Shown: in pieces, positions 34,429 to 45,432 of the stretch | Layout: each line of letters begins with the position of its first letter | Position numbering within the stretch: position 1 is the first letter of the stretch | Assembly (NCBI GenBank): GCA_021300495.1 | Contig: JAJTDK010000018.1 | Location: 1 to 52,681, forward strand | Direction: 5' to 3' | Source: Limnohabitans sp. | GTDB lineage: Bacteria > Pseudomonadota > Gammaproteobacteria > Burkholderiales > Burkholderiaceae_C | DNA: 52,681 nucleotides | The notes under the pieces: model-generated | Databases searched by the model: none | The model's input: the letters and a program-made list of their open reading frames with translations, nothing else | Told to the model about the DNA's origin: nothing | Made by a program: the position numbers and the translations under genes

Positions 34429-35310
34429 ATGGCGCTGGATTCTCTTGACCGCACACCCCCACCTTTTTTCAGGGTGGGATTTGCGCCACTGACCAAGCTC
34501 ATTTTTTTCAGCGCACTCTCTTTGCTGCTTGTCTTTTCTGACAAACAACTGCAGTTCACAAAGCCTTTGCGTGCGGGGCTTTCAACCCTCATTCTGCCGG
34601 TTCAATGGTTGGTGCTACAACCCGGCGAAGCTTTGTCTGCCGTGGGCGCCTATTTTCAAAACTTGGAACAAGCTCAAAAAAACCTAAAGGCTGCAGAGCT
34701 GAAAGTGCTTCAGCAGTCTGTGCGCTCGCAACAAGTTGAGCAGTTGCAAATTGAAAATCAAAATCTTCGTCAACTCATGGGCCTTCACTCCAACTTGGCT
34801 GTTGCATCCCAAACCGCCGAAGTTTTGTTTGATGTACCCGACCCCTACAACCAACGCATTGTGATCGACCGAGGCCAACTCAAAAACGTGCAACTTGGAT
34901 CGCCCGTCATTGACGCGGGGGGGGTGGTGGGCCAAGTTACGCGAGTTTATTTATTGACCTCGGAAGTCACTCTTTTGACCGACAGAGCCCAAAGCATTCC
35001 TGTGCTTAATAGCCGAACAGGCGCGCGTAGCATCACGAGTGGCGACGTCCTGGCAGGGCTACCCATGATCGAGCTTAAATTTGTACCTGCCAGTGCCGAT
35101 GTGGAAGTGGGTGACTTGCTCACCACCAGCGGCATTGATGGTGTCTATCCCCCAGGACTTCAAGTTGCGCGCATCAGTCAAATAGAAAGGCGCGTTGATA
35201 TTTCTTTTGCCAGAATTCATGCCAGCCCCTTGGCAGAACTCAAAGGCCGCCATGTCTTGATTTTGCAGCCCTCAACGGCTTCAAACGCCAACAAAGGCAA
35301 TCCGCCATGA
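34429..35310 (+). CDS. mreC: Rod-shape-determining protein MreC
   Basis: 293-residue inner-membrane protein that scaffolds the elongasome in the periplasm. One membrane helix at about residues 22-38 (LTKLIFFSALSLLLVFS) is followed by a coiled coil at about 65-118 (LEQAQKNLKAAELKVLQQ...VEQLQIENQNLRQLMG). The paired beta-barrel domain includes VIDRGQLKNVQLGSPVIDAGGVVGQV, LLTDRAQSIPVLNSRTG and LLTTSGIDGVYPPGLQVA. It starts 14 bases after mreB and overlaps mreD by four bases. Confidence 0.96.
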   Translation: MALDSLDRTPPPFFRVGFAPLTKLIFFSALSLLLVFSDKQLQFTKPLRAGLSTLILPVQWLVLQPGEALSAVGAYFQNLEQAQKNLKAAELKVLQQSVRSQQVEQLQIENQNLRQLMGLHSNLAVASQTAEVLFDVPDPYNQRIVIDRGQLKNVQLGSPVIDAGGVVGQVTRVYLLTSEVTLLTDRAQSIPVLNSRTGARSITSGDVLAGLPMIELKFVPASADVEVGDLLTTSGIDGVYPPGLQVARISQIERRVDISFARIHASPLAELKGRHVLILQPSTASNANKGNPP

Positions 35311-35828
35311 TCATGAGTCGCCGTGAGGCCTTGTTGTTGCCTGTTAGCCCTTGGTTCATCGGTATGAGCCTTTTTATATCCCTGGTGATTAACATGTTGC
35401 TTGGATTGTCCCAAGCCCTTTGGTTGCCAGATTTTTTGGCTGTTTGTATTTTCTTTTGGGGTATCCACCAACCTCGCCGAGTTGGCATGGCCACTGCTTT
35501 CATTCTTGGCTTGTGGATAGATGTTTTGTACTCTGCCCTGTTGGGTCAACATGCTCTGTCGTATGTTGTGCTGAGTTACTTTGCATTCAGCATGCACCGG
35601 CGATTGCTTTGGTTTCCAATCAAAGAGCAGATGCTTCAAATCTTGCCATTCTTTATCTTGTCAGAGTTAATTAGCTTGCTCATTCGTTTAGGTACTGGCG
35701 ATGATTTTCCAGGATGGCCTGTGTTGCTTCGGCCTTTCATCGAAACTTTGCTCTGGCCTCTGGCTAATTTAATTTTGCTTGCACCCCAGCGAAGAGCTCA
35801 TGACCCCGATGCCAATCGTCCAATCTAA
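35307..35828 (+). CDS. mreD: Rod-shape-determining protein MreD
   Basis: 173-residue multi-pass inner-membrane protein of the elongasome, with five to six hydrophobic helices, for example WFIGMSLFISLVINMLLG and FLAVCIFFWGI, the motif RVGMATAFILGLWIDVLYSALLGQHALSYV, and a final LLWPLANLILLAPQRR. The GLWIDV...GQHA region is typical of MreD. ATG 35307 overlaps the mreC stop as ATGA. A second ATG two codons later is also possible. It is followed by mrdA after three bases. Confidence 0.93.
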   Translation: MIMSRREALLLPVSPWFIGMSLFISLVINMLLGLSQALWLPDFLAVCIFFWGIHQPRRVGMATAFILGLWIDVLYSALLGQHALSYVVLSYFAFSMHRRLLWFPIKEQMLQILPFFILSELISLLIRLGTGDDFPGWPVLLRPFIETLLWPLANLILLAPQRRAHDPDANRPI

Positions 35829-35831
35829 ATC

Positions 35832-37826
35832 ATGGCCTTTCACCTGCCCTCTTTAAGCGAGTTGCGCAACACCGAGTTTGAAATTTTTAAATTCCAAACT
35901 CGTGTGATGGTGTTACAAGGCTTGGTCTTGGTGTGCTTTGCATTATTGGCCACTCGCTTGTTTTACCTACAAGTCATTCGGCATGAAGATTTGCTAGAAC
36001 AAGCTGAAAACAACCGAACGGTTGTGCTTCCTACTGTACCCAACCGAGGTACTATCCTCGATCGCAATGGCGTGGTTTTGGCCAACAACTACTCGGCTTA
36101 CACTTTGGAAATAACGCCTTCACGCGTGAAAGACTTGGAAGCCACCATCAATAGCTTGTCGGAAGTCATTGACATTCCGCTTCGCGACAAAAGACGTTTC
36201 AAGCGCATGCGTGAAGAGTCAAAAAATTTCGACTCACTGCCTATTCGCTCGCGACTGACCGATGAAGAAGTGGCTAAATTCACAGCCCAGCAATTCAGAT
36301 TCCCAGGCGTTGAAATTAAAGCCAGATTGTTTCGCAATTACCCCTTCGGCCATTTGGCCAGCCATGTGGTGGGTTACATCGGGCGCATCAATCAAAAAGA
36401 AAAGGAGCAAATCGAGGAGAGCGGCGAGGAGGGCAATTACCGAGGTACGCAATACATCGGCAAACTCGGTGTAGAGCATCGCTACGAGCGTGAACTTCAC
36501 GGCATCACGGGTGTGCAAGAAGTCGAAACATCGGCTGGCGGTCGTGCCGTTAGACGACTTGCCAGCCGTCCTGCCACCCCCGGTCAAAACGTCGTGTTGT
36601 CGATCGACATCAAATTACAAAAGATGATTGAAGATCTGTACGGCGAAAGGAGAGGTGCTTTGGTTGCACTCGACCCACGCACTGGGGAAATCTTGGCCTT
36701 CGTCAGCAAGCCCACGTTCGACCCCAATTTATTTGTCGATGGCATCGACAGCGAAAGCTGGAAACTCTTGAGTGAGTCGATCGACAAGCCGCTGTTAAAT
36801 CGCGCAATGCGAGGCACCTACCCACCCGGCTCAACTTATAAACCTTTCATGGCCATGGCAGCACTTGAAACTGGCAAGCGCAGTGCTGGCGAAATCATCA
36901 ATGACGCCGGCTCTTGGACCTATGGTGGGCACACGTTTAGAAGCCACGGCGATATCGGTTTGGGGCCTGTCGACATGGTCAAGTCCATTGTTCTCTCTAG
37001 CAATGTTTACTATTACACATTGGCCAACACCATGGGCGTAGACACCATTCATGACTTTATGAAACCACTCGGCTTTGGCCAAATCACAGGGCTTGATTTA
37101 CCAGGTGAGCTGCGCGGCACCTTGCCCAGCACGGAATGGAAAAAGAAAACTTATAAAAAGCCAGAGCAACAACGTTGGTATGGTGGTGAAACTATTTCAC
37201 TTGGCATTGGACAAGGCTACAACGCCTTCACCATGCTACAGCTGGCAACTGCCACAAGCACATTGGCCAATGGCGGCACTTACCACAAGCCCCGTTTGGT
37301 CATGGCCACCCAAGATCCCATTCAACGCGAAGACCGTGCTGTTGCCGGTGAAGAACCCATCCATTTAGGCTTCAAACCAGAAAACGTGGCCGTGGTTCAC
37401 CAAGGCTTGATCGGTGTCGCCAAAGTCGGCACCGCTGCACGTGTGTTTGCTGGCACACCGTATCAAAGCGCTGGAAAAACAGGCACAGCGCAAGCTGTGA
37501 CCATCGGGCAAAAAGAGAAATACAACGCCAGCAAGTTGGACGAGTATCAACGCGATCATGCTTTGTACATTGCGTTTGCGCCGGCAGAGAATCCCCAAAT
37601 TGCGTTGGCCATCGTGGTCGAAAACGCAGGCTTTGGTGCCGCTCAAGCCGCACCCATTGCCAGGCGCATTTTTGATTATTGGTTGGTGGGAGACTATCCC
37701 AGCGAGCAAGACATTGAGGCGTCTCAAAAAGGTTTGGCTTCAACGCCCATTGGTGTCAAAAGACGCAAGGACGATATTCAACTTGCGCCAAGTGAAGGCG
37801 TGGTGGGCGTTATTAAAAATCGTTGA
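35832..37826 (+). CDS. mrdA: Penicillin-binding protein 2 (elongation transpeptidase)
   Basis: 664-residue class B PBP that cross-links peptidoglycan during side-wall growth. One N-terminal membrane anchor at about residues 26-46 (MVLQGLVLVCFALLATRLFYL), then the PBP dimerisation/pedestal domain with NRTVVLPTVPNRGTILDRNG. The transpeptidase domain has SxxK in PPGSTYKPFMAMAALETG, SxN in LSSNVYYYTLANTMG and KTG in GKTGTAQAVTIG. All three active-site motifs are intact. In many relatives rodA follows directly; here a tRNA gene on the other strand lies five bases after the stop, so rodA must be elsewhere. Confidence 0.96.
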   Translation: MAFHLPSLSELRNTEFEIFKFQTRVMVLQGLVLVCFALLATRLFYLQVIRHEDLLEQAENNRTVVLPTVPNRGTILDRNGVVLANNYSAYTLEITPSRVKDLEATINSLSEVIDIPLRDKRRFKRMREESKNFDSLPIRSRLTDEEVAKFTAQQFRFPGVEIKARLFRNYPFGHLASHVVGYIGRINQKEKEQIEESGEEGNYRGTQYIGKLGVEHRYERELHGITGVQEVETSAGGRAVRRLASRPATPGQNVVLSIDIKLQKMIEDLYGERRGALVALDPRTGEILAFVSKPTFDPNLFVDGIDSESWKLLSESIDKPLLNRAMRGTYPPGSTYKPFMAMAALETGKRSAGEIINDAGSWTYGGHTFRSHGDIGLGPVDMVKSIVLSSNVYYYTLANTMGVDTIHDFMKPLGFGQITGLDLPGELRGTLPSTEWKKKTYKKPEQQRWYGGETISLGIGQGYNAFTMLQLATATSTLANGGTYHKPRLVMATQDPIQREDRAVAGEEPIHLGFKPENVAVVHQGLIGVAKVGTAARVFAGTPYQSAGKTGTAQAVTIGQKEKYNASKLDEYQRDHALYIAFAPAENPQIALAIVVENAGFGAAQAAPIARRIFDYWLVGDYPSEQDIEASQKGLASTPIGVKRRKDDIQLAPSEGVVGVIKNR

Positions 37827-37831
37827 ACAAG

Positions 37832-37907
37832 TGGTGCGGCTGGCGGGGATCGAACCCACGACCCTTGGCTTCGGAGGCCAATACTCTATCCACTGAGCTA
37901 CAGCCGC
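37832..37907 (-). tRNA. tRNA-Arg (anticodon CCG)
   Basis: 76 bases on the minus strand fold as a full cloverleaf. The acceptor stem GCGGCTG pairs with CAGCCGC. The D-arm is GCTCAGTGGATAGAGT. The anticodon stem TTGGC/GCCAA has loop CTCCGAA, giving anticodon CCG. The T-arm contains GTGGGTTCGATCCC. CCA is encoded at the 3' end. Its 3' end lies five bases from the mrdA stop, on the opposite strand. Confidence 0.97.
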
Positions 37908-37996
37908 GCCTGATTCATTGCTGAGAGTGGACGCCGATTATGGCATGCGCCCCTTATTTCAGGGGTTTCAATGGCCAACCCAAAACTCTCGGAGGC

Positions 37997-38002
37997 TATA
38001 AT
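37997..38002 (+). promoter_or_regulatory. Candidate -10 element of the cytochrome c gene
   Basis: A perfect TATAAT preceded by GC (GGCTATAAT) lies 60 bases before the cytochrome start. No good -35 box is seen at 16-18 bases upstream (37974-37979 reads GCCAAC), so it may rely on the extended region or be weak. Confidence 0.5.
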
Positions 38003-38061
38003 CGAAAGTTGATTCCGATCATCCGGACACCACATTTCACTAGAGATTCATTGAGGACGCT

Positions 38062-38486
38062 ATGAGCGACAACAACCACGATCAAGCCCACGAAGACCAC
38101 ACTGGCCCGGTCAAAACCCCCAAGCAAATGTTGATGTTGAGCTTTGCCTCTTTCGTCATTCCGGTTTTCATCATCATTGGCTTGGTTTACTACGTCACTT
38201 TGGCCAACAAAACTGCTCCTGGTGGTGACACCAGGCCCAATGTGCTGCCTGCCACGACGCCGGTCTCGCAGGTGCTCCTAAGTTTGCGGATGCAGGTGCA
38301 TGGGCACCTCGGATCAAAACGGGTTACGACGCCTTGCTTAATTCTGCGCTCAAAGGCAAAAACGCTATGGGTGCACAAGGCGGCGGCGATTGCAGCGACC
38401 TTGAAATTGGCCGTGCTGTTGCCTACTTAAGCAACTCCGCTGGCGGCAAGTTCAAAGAGCCAGAAGCGCCTGCTGAGAAAAAGTAA
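38062..38486 (+). pseudogene. Membrane-anchored c5-type cytochrome c, disrupted by internal deletion and frameshift
   Basis: Small class I cytochrome c with an N-terminal membrane anchor. From ATG 38062 the first frame gives a charged head and one helix (MLSFASFVIPVFIIIGLVYYVTLA), then NKTAPGGD. The second frame, joined at about 38224-38240, starts QAQCAACHDAGLAGAPKF with the covalent haem motif CAACH. It continues ADAGAWAPRIKTGYDALLNSALKG and NAMGAQGGG, holding the probable methionine ligand, and stops at 38484-38486. About 30-40 residues of the linker are missing and the frame changes, so the haem domain is not translated from this start. The junction is palindromic (CCTGGTG GTGA CACCAGG). 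RBS GAGGA precedes the ATG, and a clear terminator follows. Confidence 0.82.
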
Positions 38487-38525
38487 TTCAAGCAGCCCAG
38501 CCCCTTGAATACGTAGCTGCTACTT

Positions 38526-38554
38526 AAACCGCTCGATGCAAATCAGAGCGGTTT
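38526..38554 (+). terminator. Rho-independent terminator of the cytochrome c gene
   Basis: The stem AAACCGCTC / GAGCGGTTT with an 11-base loop is followed by more T residues (TTTTTTATT in total). It lies 40 bases after the cytochrome stop and overlaps the end of the convergent gene at 38543. Confidence 0.88.
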
Positions 38555-39088
38555 TTTATTGGCTACTTGTGGACTGGTGATGTAACCAAACTTCTTTGGC
38601 ATTTGGCACGCTTCCAAGGTCTCAAGTGGCCACAAGCCCAACTCCAATCCTTCTGCCGCTTTGGCAACATCAAGGGTATGCAGCAAGCCAAAGCCCATGG
38701 CCGTTTGAAAATACACGCGCCCTGCTTCATCGGTGTAACAAATGTGAGCTTGAGTTTCTGCGCCCGTTTGTGCCGTCAATTTGAAGTCTGAAGACATTCG
38801 CCAAACAAAGGGCGTTGCTGCTAACTCCACATAAACACGCTGCGGCCCATTTTGAAAAAACCAGGCACCCGTTGAATCTGCCGCGTAGTTGCGGTGAATA
38901 AACTCAATCAGTTTTTCATGCTGAAGCAAGGACCCCTTGGCGCCGGGTTCACTGCTTTGAAAGCTGCCACAAGCCTGCGCGGGGTCATCTCTGAGGTACC
39001 AATGCCCGCGTTCATCCAAGCCCAGCCAACCGTAACAGTTGGGCACGTTGGGCCACTTGGCCATGGCTTGTTTGACAATATCATCCAT
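38543..39088 (-). CDS. Conserved protein of unknown function
   Basis: 181-residue soluble protein with a well-preserved, even composition: MDDIVKQAMAKWPNVPNCYGWLGL at the start, then HWYLRDD, KGSLLQHEKLIEFIHRNY, WFFQNGPQRVYVELAATPFVWRM, CYTDEAGRVYFQTAMGFGLLHTLD and a final PKKFGYITSPQ. I recognise it as a protein common in Burkholderiales that carries a DUF name (possibly DUF2944, from memory, not certain). No function is known to me. It lies 10 bases after the YheT-like hydrolase gene and is likely cotranscribed with it. Its end overlaps the cytochrome terminator. Confidence 0.8.
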   Translation of the reverse strand: MDDIVKQAMAKWPNVPNCYGWLGLDERGHWYLRDDPAQACGSFQSSEPGAKGSLLQHEKLIEFIHRNYAADSTGAWFFQNGPQRVYVELAATPFVWRMSSDFKLTAQTGAETQAHICYTDEAGRVYFQTAMGFGLLHTLDVAKAAEGLELGLWPLETLEACQMPKKFGYITSPQVANKKPL

Positions 39089-39098
39089 GCTTTGAATC

Positions 39099-40030
39099 TT
39101 AGTGGATGTGCTGCAACAACCATTGACCCACAGCCTCTGGCATGGCTTTCAAATGCCCTGGCCATGATCCACTTGCAAAGCCAACGTGGCCACCATTGTC
39201 TGGTTGCCAGAGTGTGACGTGAGCACTGACTTTTTCAGAAAGTGGCAGACTGCTGGAAGGAATGAAGGGGTCATTCTGGGCATTCAACGCCAATGCAGGC
39301 AAGGCAATGTTGCCCATGTGCGGCAAGGCCGAAGCACGCAGCCAATAGTCATCGGTGTTTTTAAAACCATGCAAAGGCGCTGTGAACACATCGTCAAACT
39401 CATAGAGGTCTTGGGTAGCCATGAGTTTGTTGGCGTCAAACAGGCCAGGAAACTGCTTGAGTTTGGCCATGGCTTTGGGCTTCATGCTGCGCAAAAACAT
39501 GCGTGTGTAAACCTGCCGGTTAAACCCCTGACCGATGGCGTGGCCGCTGGCAGTCAGGTCCAAAGGTGAACAAATTGAAGCCACTGCATTGACAACTTTT
39601 TGCGCTGACTGGCCGTGCTCTCCAGCCCAGCGCATCAATGCATTTCCTCCCAAGGACACGCCCGCTGCTAAAAGCCCAGGCCGACTTTGCGCATCGACCA
39701 CGCGCTTGAATTTGCGCAACAAATGGTCTATCTCCTCATGGTCGCCTGAGTGATACGCACGCGGCGCCAAGTTCAAAGTACCACTGCACCCTCTGAAGTG
39801 CGGTACGGCAACGTCGCACGCATTTTGCAAACCCCATTCGGCAAAGGCTTGCGAATAGTGGCTACCAGAAGAGCCTTCCAAGCCATGAAAGAGCACCAAC
39901 AACGGTCGCTTCGAATGAGGTGGTGTCGCTTCACAAAAATCCACATCCACAAAGTCATCGTCTGGCGTGGTCCACCTCTCACGTCGCCAATGCGGCGCAT
40001 TTGCTTCAAACCTGCGTGACCAAAGTGCTG
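39099..40030 (-). pseudogene. YheT-like alpha/beta hydrolase, 5' end lost by a deletion
   Basis: Alpha/beta hydrolase of the YheT/AB-hydrolase-4 family (~320 residues normally). The frame stays open upstream of the first ATG (39950), and the true protein continues there: PALWSRRFEANAPHWRRERWTTPDDDFVDVDF up to about 40025. The true N-terminus, with the family GGHLQT motif, is missing. The catalytic set is intact: nucleophile Ser in GVSLGGNALMRW, Asp in NAQNDPFIP, His in DNGGHVGF, plus the oxyanion region VLFHGLEGSSGS. The upstream neighbour loses its C-terminus at the same point, so one deletion took the end of one gene and the start of the next. Initiation at ATG 39950 could still make a truncated protein. 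Confidence 0.78.
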
Positions 40031-40396
40031 GCCTTGCGGCGTCTTGTGATAAACATTGGTGGTGAGCACATACGCCGTTTGTGGGCCGTCAGATCCCAAC
40101 ACTTCAACACGCTCCACCAAATGATGCATGGCGCTGGCCAATGAATCGACTTTGTGAACATTTGTAGGGTGCGCTTGCACGGTGCCATTGGCAAACATGG
40201 CCTCAAAGGTGGCACGTATGGCGCCAGAGCCAATTAAGCGCGGCCCACCGGGATGCACACACACAATTTCTTCTTCATCTGCCCAACACGCCATCAGGCG
40301 TTCAATGTCGCCTTGCCTGAGTGCGTCGTAAAACGCAGCCTCGATATCGTCAGGATTGCCACCCAATGTGGCAGCTTGAAGTTTGGCTTTGCGCAT
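40031..40396 (-). pseudogene. SnoaL/DUF4440-like small protein, 3' end lost by a deletion
   Basis: NTF2-fold protein of the SnoaL/DUF4440 type, normally ~145-150 residues. From ATG 40396 the sequence is good: NPDDIEAAFYDALRQGDIERLMACWADEEEIVCVHPGGPRLIGSGAIRATFEAMF, a histidine-rich VHKVDSLASAMHHLVERVEV, and AYVLTTNVYHKTPQG. After this the family continues with a WRMV-type strand, but the frame here passes into the antisense-phase remains of the hydrolase and ends at 39773. So the last 20-30 residues are lost at about 40025-40039. It is the gene before the YheT-like hydrolase on the same strand. Role unknown. Confidence 0.72.
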
Positions 40397-40414
40397 GGTG
40401 TCCTTAGATACAAA

Positions 40415-40436
40415 AAACCCGGCGTGCGCCGGGTTT
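40415..40436 (-). terminator. Rho-independent terminator of the ATP synthase operon
   Basis: The inverted repeat AAACCCGGCG / CGCCGGGTTT (10 bp; in the cell probably a 9-bp stem with a 4-base GCAC loop) ends on the minus strand in six Ts followed by G. It lies 35 bases after the atpC stop and just before the DUF4440-like gene. Confidence 0.92.
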
Positions 40437-40470
40437 CAGAAAACTTGTCAGCGTGTTGAACGCCCACATT

Positions 40471-40887
40471 TTATTTTTTAACGCGAAACTTGCGCAAGGC
40501 TGCCAGTTGCGCTGCAAACACAGCCAACTCACTTTGCGCACGCGCCATGTCGATCTCAGTCTTGGCATTGCGAAGTGCATCTTCTGCAGCTGCTTTAGCG
40601 GCATTGGCTTTTTCTTCGTCCAAGTCTTTACCGCGAATAGCAGTGTCTGACAACACGGTCACGTGGTCGGGTTGCACTTCCAAAATACCGCCAGCCACAA
40701 AGACAAATTCTTCGGTGCCGTCGGTTTTTTCGATGCGAACAGAGCCAGCCTTGATGCGTGAGATCAGAGGTGTGTGACGGGGGTAAATGCCCAACTCGCC
40801 AGCTTCACCAGGCAGGGCCACAAAGCGGGCTTCACCTGAGAAGATGGACTCTTCGGCACTGACCACATCAACGCGGATGGTGTTCAT
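40471..40887 (-). CDS. atpC: ATP synthase F1 epsilon subunit
   Basis: 138-residue epsilon subunit of F1, part of the central stalk and a brake on ATP hydrolysis. N-terminal beta-sandwich: [39 protein letters not shown]. Then [26 protein letters not shown] and the C-terminal two-helix region rich in Ala, Glu and Lys. Last gene of atpIBEFHAGDC, 34 bases after atpD, with a strong terminator behind it. Confidence 0.96.
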   Translation of the reverse strand: MNTIRVDVVSAEESIFSGEARFVALPGEAGELGIYPRHTPLISRIKAGSVRIEKTDGTEEFVFVAGGILEVQPDHVTVLSDTAIRGKDLDEEKANAAKAAAEDALRNAKTEIDMARAQSELAVFAAQLAALRKFRVKK

Positions 40888-40921
40888 AGTTTGTTCCTTG
40901 AAAAGGGTTTACAAAAATGGC

Positions 40922-42346
<1,425 letters not shown>

Positions 42347-42369
42347 TTAGCTGAACTGTCTTGACTGTC

Positions 42370-43254
42370 TTAGCCGCTGATCGCCGCAGCGCCAGAAACG
42401 ATTTCAGACAATTCTTTGGTGATGGCTGCTTGACGGGTTTTGTTGTAAACGAGCTTGAGCTCGCCAATCACATTGCCCGCGTTGTCTGTTGCCGCTTTCA
42501 TGGCCACCATGCGAGCAGCGTGCTCGGAGGCCATGTTTTCTGCAACAGCTTGGTAAACCAAAGCTTCCGCGTAACGAACCAACAAGTCGTCAATGACGGC
42601 TTGTGCATCGGGTTCATACAAATAGTCCCAACCATGCTGCGTGCCAGACGCCTTGGTTTCAGCTTCCATCTTGTCGGCCGACAAAGGCAACAACTGATCG
42701 ATGGTTGGCTGTTGGGCCATGGTGCTGATGAATTTGTTGTAGCAGAGGTAGACCGCGCTTAACTCACCATTGGCATACGCATCGAGCATGACCTTGACGG
42801 GGCCGATGAGTTTTTCCAAATGGGGCTTGTCGCCCAAGTGAGTGACGTGCGAGATAACCTTGGCGCCAACACGGTTGAGGAAACCCAAACCTTTGCTGCC
42901 AATGGCCACTGCCTGTACAGTTTTACCAGCCGATTGCGTGGCACGCAATTGAGTAGTGACTGCACGCAACAAGTTGGTGTTCAAACCGCCGCACAAACCT
43001 TTGTCGGTGGTCACCACAATGAAGCCAACAGCTTTGCCGTCAGAGTGCTTCATGTATGCATGCACATACTCAGGATTGGCCTGGCCGAGATGGCTCGCGA
43101 TGCCGCGAATTTTCTCGGCGTAAGGACGCGCCGTGCGCATCCGCTCCTGCGCCTTGCGCATTTTAGAGACAGAAATCATCTCCATCGCTTTGGTGATCTT
43201 CTTGGTGTTTTCCACCGATTTGATCTTGGTGCGTAGTTCCTTGCCCGATGCCAT
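42370..43254 (-). CDS. atpG: ATP synthase F1 gamma subunit
   Basis: 294-residue rotary shaft of F1. N-terminal helix [39 protein letters not shown], central [22 protein letters not shown], and the C-terminal helix with [49 protein letters not shown] are typical. The length is near the family's ~288. Between atpA (27-base gap) and atpD. Confidence 0.97.
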   Translation of the reverse strand: MASGKELRTKIKSVENTKKITKAMEMISVSKMRKAQERMRTARPYAEKIRGIASHLGQANPEYVHAYMKHSDGKAVGFIVVTTDKGLCGGLNTNLLRAVTTQLRATQSAGKTVQAVAIGSKGLGFLNRVGAKVISHVTHLGDKPHLEKLIGPVKVMLDAYANGELSAVYLCYNKFISTMAQQPTIDQLLPLSADKMEAETKASGTQHGWDYLYEPDAQAVIDDLLVRYAEALVYQAVAENMASEHAARMVAMKAATDNAGNVIGELKLVYNKTRQAAITKELSEIVSGAAAISG

Positions 43255-43281
43255 CAGAGGCTCCTTTTGGTCAGGTAGAAA

Positions 43282-44835
43282 TTAAGCAAAAGATTTTTTG
43301 AAGGCGGCCACAGCAGCGTTCAACTCGGCTTCGGCTTCTTTGTCCAAAGCTTTGCTCTCTTCGATCTTGGCCAACAGAGCGGCGCTTTTATCTTTGAGGT
43401 ACGCGTGCAAACCACTTTCGAAGGACAGAATTTTCTTCACGTCCACATCGTCCATGAAGCCCTTGTTGACAGCGAACAAGGAAGCCGCCATCAAGCTGAT
43501 GGGCAGAGGGCTGTATTGAGCTTGCTTCAAGAGTTCGGTCACGCGGGCACCGCGATCGAGTTGTTTGCGTGTAGATTCGTCCAAGTCAGAAGCGAACTGC
43601 GCGAACGCAGCCAATTCACGGTACTGCGCCAAGTCGGTACGGATACCGCCAGACTGACCCTTGATGACTTTGGTTTGAGCCGAACTACCCACGCGAGACA
43701 CAGAAATACCGGCGTTAATCGCGGGACGAATACCAGCGTTAAACAAAGATGTTTCCAAGAAGATCTGGCCATCGGTAATCGAAATCACGTTGGTGGGCAC
43801 GAAGGCAGACACGTCGCCGGCTTGCGTCTCAATGATTGGCAAAGCTGTGAGTGAACCTGTTTTGCCTTTGACAGCGCCTTTGGTAAAAGCTTCGACATAG
43901 TCGGAGTTCACGCGGGCTGCGCGCTCAAGCAAGCGGCTGTGGAGATAGAACACGTCGCCAGGATAAGCTTCGCGGCCTGGTGGACGACGCAAAAGCAATG
44001 ACACTTGGCGGTAAGCCACGGCTTGCTTAGACAAATCGTCATAAACGATCAATGCGTCTTCGCCGCGGTCGCGGAAATACTCGCCCATGGTGCAACCAGA
44101 GTAGGCTGACACGTATTGCATGGCGGCAGATTCAGAAGCGGAGGCCGCCACCACAATGGTGTAAGCCATGGCGCCAGCTTGTTCCAACGCGCGCACCACG
44201 TTTTTGATGGAAGAAGCTTTTTGACCAATCGCCACATAGACGCAGGTCATGTTCTGACCTTTTTGGTTGATGATGGCGTCGATGGCCACAGCTGTTTTAC
44301 CAGTCTGACGGTCACCAATGATCAATTCACGTTGACCACGGCCCACGGGCACCATCGAGTCAATGGACTTCAAGCCAGTTTGCATAGGCTGGTCAACTGA
44401 TTTACGAGCGATCACACCAGGCGCAACCTTTTCGATCACGTCGGTCATCTTGGCGTTGATAGGGCCTTTGCCGTCAATCGGCTGGCCCAAAGCATTGACC
44501 ACACGGCCAATGAGTTCGGGGCCAACGGGCACTTCCAAAATGCGGCCGGTACATTTGACCGTGTCGCCTTCAGAGATGTGCTCGTATTCGCCCAAAATCA
44601 CGGCGCCGACAGAGTCGCGCTCTAAGTTCAAAGCCAAACCGTAGGTGGCGACACCAGCGGCTGTAGCGGGGAACTCAAGCATCTCGCCTTGCATCACGTC
44701 TGACAAACCGTGCACGCGCACGATACCGTCGGTGACAGACACCACGGTGCCTTGGTTGCGGATGTCTGCTTCAGAAGACAAACCTTGAATTCGGCTCTTG
44801 ATCAGCTCAGAAATTTCTGCTGGATTGAGTTGCAT
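43282..44835 (-). CDS. atpA: ATP synthase F1 alpha subunit
   Basis: 517-residue non-catalytic nucleotide-binding subunit of F1. Opening [19 protein letters not shown], Walker [16 protein letters not shown], the [51 protein letters not shown] block and the arginine-finger region [14 protein letters not shown] are present. Normal length. Starts 44 bases after atpH. Confidence 0.98.
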   Translation of the reverse strand: MQLNPAEISELIKSRIQGLSSEADIRNQGTVVSVTDGIVRVHGLSDVMQGEMLEFPATAAGVATYGLALNLERDSVGAVILGEYEHISEGDTVKCTGRILEVPVGPELIGRVVNALGQPIDGKGPINAKMTDVIEKVAPGVIARKSVDQPMQTGLKSIDSMVPVGRGQRELIIGDRQTGKTAVAIDAIINQKGQNMTCVYVAIGQKASSIKNVVRALEQAGAMAYTIVVAASASESAAMQYVSAYSGCTMGEYFRDRGEDALIVYDDLSKQAVAYRQVSLLLRRPPGREAYPGDVFYLHSRLLERAARVNSDYVEAFTKGAVKGKTGSLTALPIIETQAGDVSAFVPTNVISITDGQIFLETSLFNAGIRPAINAGISVSRVGSSAQTKVIKGQSGGIRTDLAQYRELAAFAQFASDLDESTRKQLDRGARVTELLKQAQYSPLPISLMAASLFAVNKGFMDDVDVKKILSFESGLHAYLKDKSAALLAKIEESKALDKEAEAELNAAVAAFKKSFA

Positions 44836-44879
44836 GACTCTTTCCTTCTTTCTTTAAATAGATCTGGGCTCTCGCTGCA

Positions 44880-45410
44880 TCAAGCAGTGAGTGCCGCTTT
44901 CATTTGTTCTAGACGGGCCTTGACGGAGGTGTCCAACACCTCGTCCCCCACGACCACGCATACGCCACCAATCAGTGACGAATCGATCTCAACACTGACG
45001 TTGAGTTTGCGGCCAAAACGCTTTTCAAGTGTTCCAGACAGATCAGCCAAAGCGGCTGCATCGATGGGGAAAGCACTGTGAACGATCGCATCGGCTGTGC
45101 CGCCTTGTGCATTTTTCAGTGCGCGAAATTGGCTGGCAATTTCAGGCAAGGCCACAAGTCGGCGGTTTTCAATGGCCAAACGCAAAAAGTTTTGGGCTGC
45201 TGCTGGCAACGTGGTTTTCACGACGCCAGAAATCAACTCGAACACTTGCGCGTCGGACACCTTGGGGTTTTCAGAGAATTGCAACAGTTGCGAGTTGCTC
45301 GCAACTGCGGCAAGCTCGTCGAGCCAAGCTGCAGTACCCGCGAGGTCGGCTGTTTGCGCTTTGAAAAGCGCATCAGCGTAAGGACGGGCGATGGTTGCAA
45401 GTTCTGCCAT
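44880..45410 (-). CDS. atpH: ATP synthase F1 delta subunit
   Basis: 176-residue delta subunit that joins F1 to the peripheral b2 stalk. N-terminal helical domain [17 protein letters not shown] and the C-terminal family motif [32 protein letters not shown]. Position between atpF and atpA confirms it. Confidence 0.95.
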   Translation of the reverse strand: MAELATIARPYADALFKAQTADLAGTAAWLDELAAVASNSQLLQFSENPKVSDAQVFELISGVVKTTLPAAAQNFLRLAIENRRLVALPEIASQFRALKNAQGGTADAIVHSAFPIDAAALADLSGTLEKRFGRKLNVSVEIDSSLIGGVCVVVGDEVLDTSVKARLEQMKAALTA

Positions 45411-45432
45411 GGTCTTCTCGGACTGTTAAGTT

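Noticed and set aside
38190-38430. Long out-of-phase ORFs over the cytochrome c region
   Set aside because: Only the frame holding CAACH and the methionine ligand matches a family; the others are shadows.
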